DNA from: Cyprinodon diabolis
Lineage: Eukaryota > Chordata > Actinopteri > Cyprinodontiformes > Cyprinodontidae
Length of the DNA: 64,000 bases
Assembly: GCA_030533445.1 (NCBI GenBank)
Contig: CM060069.1
Coordinates: forward strand, 29,203,337 to 29,267,336
Reading direction: 5' to 3'
Shown in pieces: positions 1 to 13,074 of this stretch. Position 1 is the first letter of the stretch. Each line of letters starts with the position of its first letter. The notes under the pieces are model-generated. The model had not been told where the DNA came from, did no database searches, and saw nothing but the letters and a program-made list of their open reading frames with translations. A program made the position numbers and the translations under genes.

Positions 1-282
1 CACTACATGATGACTGAGCATTATGTGAGATATATTGTTTCTCTGTCCTCAAAAGTAAAACATCAGTATTTTTACTTCTAGTTGAGTGGAAGTACGATTT
101 AATAAACCAAGCTGATGATATAATTCAGTCTCAATCACTTCCTGTTGAATTACTTTTTTCTTTAGCTCCAACACCCATTCAAACACAATAGTCGGAATCA
201 GCTTAATGAAATTATAGAATTTTCATATATAGCATTGGTACCTGCAGCATCAGACTCTGGACATGTGTAAATTCTTTTCATA
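1..282. other. no recognisable feature
   Basis: AT-rich sequence with no supported ORF or repeat structure that I can recognise. Confidence 0.5.
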
Positions 283-690
283 AGGTTGGACCTGGAAAGC
301 TCCTTCAGTGACAGACTGCTGCACCCTAAATGCACCAGGGAGCGTTATCACAGATCCCTCCTCCCACCAGCTGTAAACCTTTATAACCATCACTGTTCCC
401 AACAACCTCAATAAGTTGTCACATTGAAGCTGATTTTTGCACAGTTTCTGTCTTAGTTAAATAACATCCTGCAGTCATTTTTTGCACATCTCTGGTTTTG
501 TGGCTATTTTAACATATCCATTAATGTAAAAAATGCCCACAGCTGTTTTTTGATTATTTAGTCTCCATATATAGAGTATTTATATTGTAAAAAACACTAC
601 AGTATTTTGTTTATTTTCTTAACTCTGTTACTTATTGTGTTATTTTTATACATTTATACACCCTATATCTAATTGGAATGACAATCTAAG
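283..690 (+). mobile_element. 5'-truncated LINE 3' end, relic A
   Basis: Aligns by eye with the second relic at about 1907-3203. Bases 298-414 read as the last 38 codons of a non-LTR retrotransposon ORF2, with the sequence SSFSDRLLHPKC near its start, ending in TAA. An AT-rich 3' UTR shared with the second copy follows. Only the extreme C-terminus of the reverse-transcriptase protein remains, so it cannot be functional. The terminal hairpin and tail seen in relic B are lost or diverged here. The clade is uncertain (Rex1-like or another teleost LINE). The boundaries are approximate. Confidence 0.6.
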
Positions 691-1906
691 AAGGTTTTGG
701 ACAAAAAAACAAAAACCTTCATAGTTAACAAGATGTGTGGATCTTATTTTCTCTCTGCTTCATCTCTCCTCTTCTGCTGACTTCACAACAGCTCCATGGG
801 ACTGAAAAAGTAAAGTCCCATGGCTAACACTCTTGCCAACCGAACATATTTGGTGCTATAAATAGTTTTCAATCTTCCCTTGTAGCATTTTTTTTTTAAG
901 CGCTCCCTGGGAATTCTTTTTGTCATGCCTCATACTTATTACTTTATTTACAACCCCAACGTTTGACAGGACCAGAATTTAAACAGCATCCAGTGACTGA
1001 ATAGTCACAGTCTTCCAATTCACAGCAATTCAAAGAATTGTTTTAAGACCTTTTATGTATCTACAATAAAGAAAAAAAGAATCCAGACATGTACATATAC
1101 ACTTTACAAAAGGCAACTTCCATCTTTCCACCCCTTTCTCCCTAAGGGGCTAAAGATCAGAGAGAACTTTGAATTCAATCAGGTATAGAGGGGAATGAGC
1201 AGAGTGAGACGTTCAAAAGATATGTGACAAAAAAAGGACACAGAGGACTGAAAAGGGATAAAAGAGAAAACTTGCATGAGTTTCAGTTGTTGAAGGCCTT
1301 CTTCTGTCGACCAGCTCCTTGTCTTTATACATGGTTTCACTGTCTTCTCCTTTATGCCTTCAGCTTACACTGATTTTACTTTTTTAGAGTTTATCATCCA
1401 TATCAATATGAAGAATTGTCCAGAAGCTTGTTTGTCTTTATTTGACCCCAGACCCATAAAGCATACTCCACCAAACCCCTAGAGGTGTGCTCTGATATCT
1501 GGTAACAACATGTAAGTCGCAGCTCATATAAACTTGAGAAGTTAGAAGATGAGATCTCAATGGATTTGACAGGTTTGTCCAGAACATCCCATCGAAGATC
1601 CACTGGAAAAGCCAATACAGGACTTAAAACTTGCAGCATTTCTTGTTGGACCAGGTGTCTTCAACCTTGGCCCACAGGACCTACTGTCTTACATGTTTGA
1701 GGTTTCCCCCTGATTAAACAGTTCTGACTTAAATAAATGGGTTATTAAGTTCCTCTGAAGCCCCTAAAGACTGCAAAGACGGTGAGGAAATCGTTTGATT
1801 CAGGTGTGTTGGATAAGAAACATCTAAAACATGCAGGACAGTGGGTACTGAGGTTAAAACAGGTTTGCTTTTTTGCAGGAGCTCACCCCATGCATGAGGC
1901 TGTTGC
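691..1906. other. gene-free AT-rich spacer
   Basis: No convincing coding sequence. Short ORFs here lack conserved motifs. It holds scattered poly-A and poly-T tracts only. Confidence 0.5.
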
Positions 1907-3203
1907 TGAACTGGACAGCTCCTTCAGTGACCGACTGCTGGATCTTTAATGCACCAGGTAGCATTATCACTGATCCTTCCTCCAAGCAGGTGTAATGCTG
2001 CGTTCACACCGGGCGCAGCAGGCGCGACAGAAGCAGCGAGTTTACATGCAAAGTCAATGGTTGACGCGCGTCAAGGCGCAGCAAAAGGCCCCGCGGCGCG
2101 TTTTGAGCAGCAGGCGCGGCGCGTCTGAGCAGCTGAAGCAGCGCGTCGGGCGCGTTTAAGCATCTGACGCGCGTGACGCGCCGCAAACGCGCTGCTGCTC
2201 GAGATGGAAAAATTTAATTTTTGCTGCTCTACACGCCGCGTCAACCAATCAGGGAAGCTGATCTGGGAGCTGGCAGGGAGAGAGAGACACAGAGACACGC
2301 TGATGATCAGAGCGCTATCATTACTCCTCTGAAACAGTTTATTGACGCCTAAATTAATTTAAAATGCAGAAATCTGCCGGCAGAATATGTTCGCTTTTAT
2401 TATCCTGCTGCCTGTAGTTTGGATTATTTAGATGAAAAACACCTACCAGCTGCCGCGAGGAGGCGACCCGGCCAGAGGGTGCTGATGAAGGGATTCCTAC
2501 TGTTGGCGCACCGCTGGTATGTGGGGGTCTAAGCGGCTCCGACAAAAAAAATATTGGAAGGCAGGATGATAATCTGAATGAACTGACTGCACTGATTACG
2601 TTTTCAGGTGTATTTTCTCACTTAAAAACATATTAAAACTACTTTATTCCCACTGATCACAGCAAATATAGCTGCAAGGCAGAGAAAGGATAGTGAAGCT
2701 CTGCCCAAAGCGCATCAGACACTTTTGCACCGCGCAGCCAGAGCAGCAAAGCTGCTTCAGCCGCGCGTCAGAACTAACTGGTACAAGCAGCAAAAATGAA
2801 GCAGCAGACGTGATTTTGCTGCTTTTGCTGCGTCCGGTATGAACGTAGCATAAGAATCTACAACCATCATTGTTCCCAACAACCTCAACAAGTTATTAAA
2901 TCATGTTGATTTTGCAGTTTCTCTATTAGTCACTTAACATGACGTCATCATTTTTGCACATCTCTGTTGTAATTGCTATTTTCCTGTATCTACTACATTA
3001 AAAATGTCCACAGCTGTATATTGGTTATTTATTCGTCGGGTGACTGCACAGTATTTATATTTGTAAAAATACTGTACAGTACAGTATTTTGTTTATGCTA
3101 TTTTTATACACTTTTAAGATGACACTTTTGCTGTAATGCTTTTGCTGCAACACCAAAATTTCCCCACTGTGGGACAATAAAGGAATTTTCTATTTTATTC
3201 TAG
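1907..3203 (+). mobile_element. LINE 3' end, relic B, split by a MITE
   Basis: Second copy of the LINE end seen at 283-690, in two parts: 1907-1995 and 2851-3203. The coding remnant begins like relic A (SSFSDRLL) but hits a stop after ten codons. The 3' end carries a short stem made of TCCC and GGGA, then ACAATAAAGG and a degenerate TTCTATT-type tail. This resembles the RT-recognition hairpin plus simple-repeat tail of several fish LINE families. The 855-bp insert at 1996-2850 separates the two parts exactly. Confidence 0.6.
1996..2850. mobile_element. PIF/Harbinger-like MITE, 855 bp, TAA duplication
   Basis: Starts TGCTGCGTTCACACCGG and ends with its imperfect inverted complement (CCGGTATGAACGTAGCA). 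It is flanked by TAA at 1993-1995 and 2851-2853. A 3-bp TAA/TTA duplication is typical of PIF/Harbinger elements. It interrupts a LINE relic that is otherwise continuous, which independently fixes the borders. The first ~250 bp are strikingly rich in GCGCG and GCAGC motifs against an AT-rich background. There is no transposase ORF, so it is non-autonomous. The superfamily rests on duplication length alone. Confidence 0.6.
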
Positions 3204-3335
3204 CTCATCTAAGTGTCAGCAGTAATGTTAAGTGGTACATGATGAAGAATTACTCGACTGATTGGTAGGACTTGAAATTTCCCAGAACATTGTCCAAAGT
3301 GTTACTTTTTTCTAATTGCTCGTTTTTGTCCCATC

Positions 3336-4010
3336 ATGAATCCTAGTTGTGTATGTTACATGTGTATATGGCATACACAACTGACTGTGAAAGAAAACAT
3401 GTTTCCTTCCACCATGGTATCTTCCTCCAGTGCTTTGTGGTTTAGTTCTAATAACCATATGGTAAAAGGAGCTACCAGTTGCTCTCCATGTGCATCACTG
3501 AGCCCAGGCAGCCTAGGACTCTGCAGCTGGATCATCACCATTCCTTTCTTGGACCACTTGATAAATACTGACCAATGCAGGCTGAAAAACTGCTTAAGAC
3601 TTATAGTTTTGGAGAAGCTCTCACCCAGGCATAAACTTGTTGCATGCTTGCACCCATAGAGAATTATCCTGTCCAGGTTCCAGCATTGCTGAGTCCGTGC
3701 TTTGGACCAAGGGCTCAAACTGATGAGGCTCAAGGCCCACTGGACCATGCAAAGCCTCCCTCAATCTCCGGTTATGAGGAGAAGAAATATTCTTAACTTA
3801 AAAAGATCTATCTGTATCATAACTACCACTGCTCCCTCTCTATGCTTCGATCACAGTAAACTGCCCCAGGGCGGCCTTGGCTATATTGAAGATTGGCACC
3901 ATTAGAGTGTGAATGGATTAATGACTGAATGTAGTGTAAAGTGCTTTGGAGTCATTGGACTTTTAAAAGTACAGGCGATTTACTGTTAACCATTAAATAT
4001 GAGTGAATAA
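3336..4010. repeat. probable degraded interspersed repeat
   Basis: ORFs of 107 and 130 codons overlap here on opposite strands but show no domain I recognise. The wording around 3500-3660 resembles a common fish DNA-transposon-derived repeat. Bases 3905-3960 resemble a generic LINE/SINE 3' tail (AAAGTGCTTTGGAGTC). I treat the ORFs as chance. Low confidence, from memory of repeat motifs only. Confidence 0.3.
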
Positions 4011-7376
<3,366 letters not shown>

Positions 7377-8190
7377 AGGGCCGGCACGGTATATGTATTC
7401 GTACCGAACCGTCACGCTACGGGGGTCACGATTCAACACGCGCATTGCCCCACAGAATACACACGGTACGGAAGTTTAATACTGATCCGGACGTGGAACT
7501 GTTATTTTGCAAGAGTTTCCTTCAGGACACATTTAACCACCACCACCTGCAAGCTCTGATTGGTCCATAGACAAAAAAAAACATGCCTGGATTGGTCTAG
7601 ACAGAAAACGCCACCTTGAAATACAAACTGCACTCTGTGGAAATGCACCGCTGTTGGGTTGTGTTGTTGCAAGAGAGTGCTAACAATGGCGAGTGGCGAA
7701 GAATTACAAGAACCACCATCATCATTCAAGTCAGTGGTGGAGGATAACTTTGGGTTCCCTGTGAGTTATAATAGCGATGGAGAGCGAGTGGTTGACAAAA
7801 CAAAGACGCTCTGCCGTCGTTGTGGACACCTGTTCATTAGGTGAGTGGGAACACTTAAAATATGTTGACACATCAAACGGTACTACCCAGATATCCCCAT
7901 CACTGGCACGAGATGGAAGAAAAGTGTCCAATTACGTATCCCAAATGTATTACAACAGCTCCTTGATACGAATACATGTAGAGCAAAAAAGATTGCCAAA
8001 GCAATTTGGAATTTACATCGCATCTGCTATGAGAGGATATTCCACAGTAGAGGAGGCAGGATCGAGCCGCCTTTGAGGATGGCCTTTTAGTCATGTTTTT
8101 TTTTCTGCACTGTACCAAAAATGTACCGAACCGTAGGGTCCATACCGAGGTACGTACCGAACCGTGATTTCTTTTTTTACCGTTCCACCC
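7377..8190 (+). mobile_element. internally deleted hAT element with BED-finger remnant
   Basis: Both ends carry inverted copies of an ACGGTA / TACCGAACCG(T) sequence, as in teleost ZBED-type hAT elements. The left end reads GGGCCGGCACGGTA; the complement of the right end reads TGGGTGGAACGGTA. The interior holds a broken N-terminal transposase fragment. At about 0.8 kb it is far shorter than an autonomous hAT (2.5-4 kb) and lacks the catalytic and dimerisation domains. The target duplication is not clear: the TAGTATA and TAGTGATA flanks are only similar. The exact ends are therefore uncertain. Confidence 0.6.
7686..8076 (+). pseudogene. hAT transposase N-terminus (BED zinc finger), frameshifted
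   Basis: The ATG at 7686 opens a 52-codon frame containing FKSVVEDNFGFPVSYN, then the first zinc-ligand pair CRRC, and stops at 7842-7844. Homologous pieces continue in other frames: NMLTH, then YPDIPITGTRWKK (about 7890-7930), then IASAMRGYSTVEEAGSS (about 8021-8070). The order matches the BED finger plus the first part of ZBED/hAT transposases known from fish. At least two frameshifts and one stop make it non-functional. BED fingers bind DNA in the full enzymes. Nothing of the RNase-H-like catalytic core is present. Confidence 0.65.
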
Positions 8191-10182
8191 ATAGTGATAG
8201 TACAATAGTACTACTACGATAATTGAATGTGTGAATTAGTGCTAAAACAATCAGATTAACCAATAACTGAAATAAACGTCAACTCATTTCATAATCAATT
8301 GGAGTTTACAGACTCTAAAACATGACTGCAACTGACAGAACAACCCACTTAGAGTGGTAATTATATCAAAATGGTAAAAAAAATTTTAAAAAATGAACAT
8401 TTTGCAGTTGTTCATTAATATGCTCCATCCAGAACTCATCAAGTCGAATAGGTCTAGTTTAAACTGGCTTGAATTCTCTAAAAGATCTTTTCTAAGCAAA
8501 ACTTATAGCAACTGTCTCCGTATAAGATTATTAATCGAAAAAATAATCAACAAATGAATCAATTAGCAAAATCATTGTTAGTCGTGCCCCTAGTGTTCAT
8601 TCAACCAATCAGAGAAAAGAACTGTTCAAATCAAAATGTGATTGCCATTGTAGAAGGAACAGTTTTGAAAATCAAACATTGTTTCAGTTATTCAGACATG
8701 AAAAACTATATAACCAGCATCTATGCTTCTTTAGACTTCTACATGTGTAGGGTACTCTACCTTCACAACACAGTCATTGTTGGTGATCATTATGCCTCAG
8801 GAAAATGATGTCACGATGACCTCAGCCTAACCAGCTATAAAAGTATTAAAAAGGCAAAGACAAAAGAAATAAACATGTGCAAGCATCCGCAAAACATATG
8901 CCGACTAACATATGCAGCGATTTTAGAAGTGAGTGCACGCTCACTATATATGGAAGCACCAACATACAGGCACACTCAGGTGCACAGTAGTGCAGCTTGT
9001 GGCTGAGATCCAAGAGGCATCCAGCATTAACCAGATCCTATACAGACAGCCAAGAAAAAAGGCTCACCTGATGGTAAACCACCTGCCATCTGGCTGCTAA
9101 ATAACATTACTTGTCTGCTTTGGCCCACACAACAGACATGAGCTTAGACACACCCATAAACATACAAGCACATGCAGCAAGATGCATGCTTAGGATAGAA
9201 GGTGGGAATATGCTGCCTCTCTGGGTGGGTGATGAATTCTAGTCTTCAATGCTCAGCCATGCAAGACAAGGAGGGTTCAGTGCAAATGTGTATGCACACA
9301 GCTGGGTAAAGATCGGGCAAACATTTGATCTGCAGGTTACTCAAGATAACAAGCATAGGATCTCTTTACTTGCACGACCATCCTTACACAGTAAAACTTA
9401 AAACTGTAGCCTATATTAGGAGGAATCTGTTAGTGGCATGAATAAAAGTGAGCATTAGAAGCATTTTAAATCTTAATTTTCACTTCATAATTAATAAATA
9501 TTATTGAACTGCATGTTATTTTTCTTTCACAATCCAATACAGCAAATACAAGGCACTGCAGTGTGAACACAATGAAAAAGGAAGCAATCAAAGCATGATG
9601 ATGGCACTTCTGATCTAATTTCTAGGTTGCTCTGAAACCCCTATAAAGACCCCTTCTAATAGGCATTTGGTCTTGGAGCAATCTGAGAGGGATCAACTGT
9701 GTCTTTGCAGGGCTGCTGGTGCTGCTGGAGGAGACATGGCCAGGCTCTGATGTTGGGGGGGCGGGGAAATGGGCCACATTTTTTTCCCCTGTTGAGATGA
9801 AAACACAATTTGCTCGGCAACCGAGGCGACTCATTTGCATAAAGCAAGAATACAAGAAAAGAAAATTCTCACTTTCCTCTTGTTGGCAGTAGGCTGCACC
9901 GAGACTTGAAGGATAATCCAAATTAGGTTTAAATAAGCGTCAGGCTGTCCGCTGTTGCGGGTGCAAAGACAGGTGGCTGTCAAATTACAATACTCTGTCT
10001 ACTATATACACATTTCAACATGCTCTAATATAACACACCGACTCTGATTAATATGTGGATCACCATAATTAAATCCGATCCATGCTTTTTGTCTTGATTA
10101 GAATCTGAACTTGGCTCAGGAGCAACAGACAATAGCTCCACAGTCCCGTTTCCCACACAGCATCTGCAGCGCAGACACTTAC
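8191..10182. other. gene-free region
   Basis: No supported gene. ORFs of 84-99 codons lack recognisable motifs. If the minus-strand exon candidate at 10183-10228 is real, this stretch would be its first intron. Confidence 0.45.
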
Positions 10183-10228
10183 CGCGCAGGGATGCAGCGA
10201 TATTCCAGGAAAAAAAGGGCGACTCCAT
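10183..10228 (-). CDS. candidate first coding exon with splice donor (unidentified gene)
   Basis: On the minus strand an ATG at 10228-10226 opens a short frame beginning MESPFFSWNIAASLR. It runs directly into a perfect GTAAGT splice donor (10182-10177). About 165 bp upstream lie two GC boxes, and the area is the most GC- and CpG-rich stretch of its neighbourhood. A three-codon upstream ORF (ATG GAG TAG, starting 10296) precedes it. I cannot name the protein and see no following exon in the window, so the intron would exceed 10 kb. An ORF reading through the donor (to 10025) exists but is probably chance. This could equally be noncoding or spurious. Confidence 0.3.
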
Positions 10229-10392
10229 GCAGGAAGGAGGAGAAGGAGTAACAAAAGGCAGCCCACCTCCACCTACTACTAGTCCTACTACTCCATGAGG
10301 TTCGGCAGAGCTGCCGCTCAGTCGGTTTGTGATGTGGATCACGCAGCGCGTGCGCCCATCAGGATGGATGCTGTGTTGTCTGAGGGACGGAA

Positions 10393-10418
10393 GGGGGCGG
10401 GGCCTAGGGGGCGGGGCC
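10393..10418 (-). promoter_or_regulatory. tandem GC boxes, candidate CpG promoter
   Basis: Two identical copies of GGGGGCGGGGCC lie two bases apart (10393-10404 and 10407-10418). These are Sp/KLF-type GC boxes that work in either orientation. The surrounding 10130-10450 is locally CpG-rich against an AT-rich background. The possible first exon with a splice donor lies downstream on the minus strand. No TATA box is evident. A real promoter is plausible but unproven. Confidence 0.4.
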
Positions 10419-10420
10419 AG

Positions 10421-10801
10421 GCGGCTCCAGCGGAGCGTGGCTAATTCTATGAAGGGACCTTGTGTTACAAGCAAGCAGGCTGTCTGTCCCCATATATTCC
10501 CTGGCAGTCTGCCCCCTGGACACCCATAGTACTTGAAGGAAGCTCTCCACGATTCTTTATGAGAGAAAAGGGGGAGTATGACTTTAAGAGCCCTTTTTAC
10601 TATGCATGAAGCGTCACTGCTTCACAGGTGGGTGATTGGCTGAGGTGTGGCTGCCTCTGATGCTGATTGGGTGATCGAGAGGCACATATCATTTTTTTAT
10701 GCTTCTTATTAATAAATCTTTTTATTTTATGGCGTTCAGGAGGATGAGTACAGAAGATCAATATATATATGCTTATTTTACCTGAGTCTGGGGGCTTTCC
10801 T
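10421..10801. other. no recognisable feature
   Basis: Transition from the GC-rich segment to AT-rich sequence. No gene or repeat structure seen. Confidence 0.45.
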
Positions 10802-11066
10802 ACGGAAGAGGATTAGGGCCACTGAAGAAATTTTTTAAAAGTTAACTGATTTTTAAATTTCATTTCAGTTTAATATGGGGGGGGGGGGGTGCAGAATTCT
10901 GACTTTAATCTCAGAATTCTGACTTTAATCTCTGAATTCTTAATTTTCTCTTTGAATTGGCATCAAGCCGTAGATATGTCTACTGGCCGTCCCAAACAGC
11001 TCACATTTTTGTCAGTGAAGCTGAGTTTTTTTTTTTTTTTTTTAAGTGGCCCTAATCATCTTCCGT
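10802..11066. mobile_element. MITE, 265 bp, hAT-like 8-bp duplication
   Basis: The 22-bp terminal inverted repeats begin ACGGAAGA and differ at one position. The flanks are GCTTTCCT (10794-10801) and TCTTTCCT (11067-11074), a 7/8 match consistent with an 8-bp hAT duplication. The interior contains a G-run, tandem copies of a GAATTCTGACTTTAATCTC unit and a poly-T tract. There is no coding capacity. The superfamily call rests on duplication length. Confidence 0.65.
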
Positions 11067-12429
11067 TCTTTCCTGTGCCAGGTTCCTCTCACAAAGTTAA
11101 GCAGAAGAGAAAAAGATAAAATAATAGATTCTAATAATACATGGAATGGAATACAATGGAAAGGGATAATAGGCCACTCATAAATACATGTTGATAAAGA
11201 AGAAGAAAGGACATAGCAGGTAAAAATGACTGAGTTTAATATGGAAAGAAGACAAAGAAGAGTGATTGTAGAAACAAACACGTCCATAGCAGATGAAAAA
11301 CTGCAAATCATTTTTAGCATCTGTTTCCACATGGGCACTCCTCGGGGTCAACATGCGCCAGTGGCCCCATAGGCCTCCTCCTGGCCCCTTAACGGCTTCC
11401 GTACTAAAAAAATAAATTGCAACGTTTTTAAACTTAAGTTATTTGTTCTTAAATATATGTATATTACCTTGATTTAAGCAGAGAGAGGACAATTTGCAGA
11501 TGCAATACAATGATTATGCATAAAAAAGGGCCAAATTCCTCCTTCCTTTGGTGGATCATCTTATTTAGCTGCTCAAATTAAGGGCAAATATACTGCTTTT
11601 AAAACATGTTTACTTTTTTTAGATAATTCTTTGCACTAATACCAAATCGGTTTCTTGTAATGATAATGACGACTGTAACTTATATTATTTAAAAAAAAAA
11701 TGTATATATATTCTTTACAAATTACAGAAATTACTGATTTGGGACTCACTTAATAAACTGAAATATCTGTTTTTGCTCTTTTTTTGTGTGTGTTATCATT
11801 TTGTTTTTTACTGCTATGAAAAAGTTAATTTAATCTAGAATCACCACTGCTTTTCCCTTAACATGGTCATTAACATCTGTAAGATACAGATCAAGAACCT
11901 GTGCAATCAGCATGTTTTTAAACACCATTGGGCCTTATGGAGCAACAAAGATTATAACAGCAGCTAGAAGGATCTGTGGGAGCCGCTCTGCACCTCAATA
12001 ACCTGAAGCTGATTGATTGCTAAATATTTAAGTAATTATATCTTGGGGCATCAATATTTAATAGCTTTAAAATATTAGCCTTTAGAAAATATGTATTGTA
12101 ATTATAATTATGTATAGGTAATTTGTGTGGATATCTAGTGGGTCGAAAAAGGAACCCGAAAGGTCTCATATGTTAGACATATTAGCAGGATTCTGCCCAA
12201 ATCTGATTTTAACAGGTCCGTGTGACAAAAAAACAACAACAAAAAAATCATTATTCATTTTAATACAGAAACAAAGCACTAAAACTGCAAATAAAAGTAA
12301 TGTTTGTGGTTATTGTTGTATTAATTTCATAGAAATTCAGTTAAGAAGATATTTAATGTGTTTATTTGTATTTTGAATGTCTAGTGATACATTTAAGTGA
12401 TTAATTCTGTAATTATATACTTTTTTTAA
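11067..12429. other. gene-free AT-rich spacer
   Basis: No supported coding sequence or repeat structure. Confidence 0.45.
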
Positions 12430-13074
12430 AGGTATAGTGGAGGATTTTCTTTTTCTGGTTTGATCATCTAAATAAGTGGTCCTCCTAATTGTCAATCATT
12501 CTAGTAATATGTACGTAAGGTCGTCCTACGTGCTATCTTTTAGCTATCACCGTGGTTCTTTGTAAATAGCCGAGAGTCATACGATAAAAATGTTCTACGA
12601 AGTATATGAGAGGAAAAGGAAGACCCCAGAAGAGGCAGATATATCCTGGAATGCTTTGTGCGGAGAGCTTTTTTTCGCAAAGCATTATGGGATTTGCTGT
12701 CACAGCGGCCTACTATCACAATAGGCTGTCAACAAAGATGGCACAGGCACTGCACGGTGGAGACCAACAGGGAGCAAAAAGCAATGATCATCCAACCGAA
12801 TGTTAACTGAGTTTGCTATAAAGTCCACTATTTAGTCCTCACTCTACACAGTGATTGAGGAATTTAGGGGTTAGGGTGGACGTTCAGACACAGTAAGCTT
12901 GTATAAGCTATGAGAACAGCAACTTATAAACAGAGAGTGCACCATGAGAAATGAGCTCTTGCATTTAATAGACGTTCCAGTTTGGGAGTGGGTCCATGGT
13001 TGTGTATGTGCATTTTTTTAAAGTGGAGAGAGCGGGTCTTTTCAAAAATATGTGAAAATCCTCCACTATACCCC
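12430..13074. mobile_element. non-autonomous DNA transposon with 19-bp perfect inverted termini
   Basis: GGTATAGTGGAGGATTTTC at 12431-12449 is perfectly complemented at 13054-13072. TAA lies next to both ends (12427-12429 and 13075-13077), compatible with a PIF/Harbinger-type 3-bp duplication. A TTAA-type target is less likely because only one side has it. The ~600-bp interior has no transposase. Two short ORFs (12125-12376 outside, 12606-12806 inside) show no motif. Confidence 0.55.

Noticed and set aside
3356..3748. 130-codon minus-strand ORF as a gene
   Set aside because: There is no motif, an overlapping ORF on the other strand, and wording that resembles interspersed repeat sequence.
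10025..10474. 149-codon minus-strand ORF as a complete protein
   Set aside because: It runs through a strong splice donor and over GC boxes, and its composition looks like GC-rich noncoding sequence. Only the short exon candidate inside it is kept.
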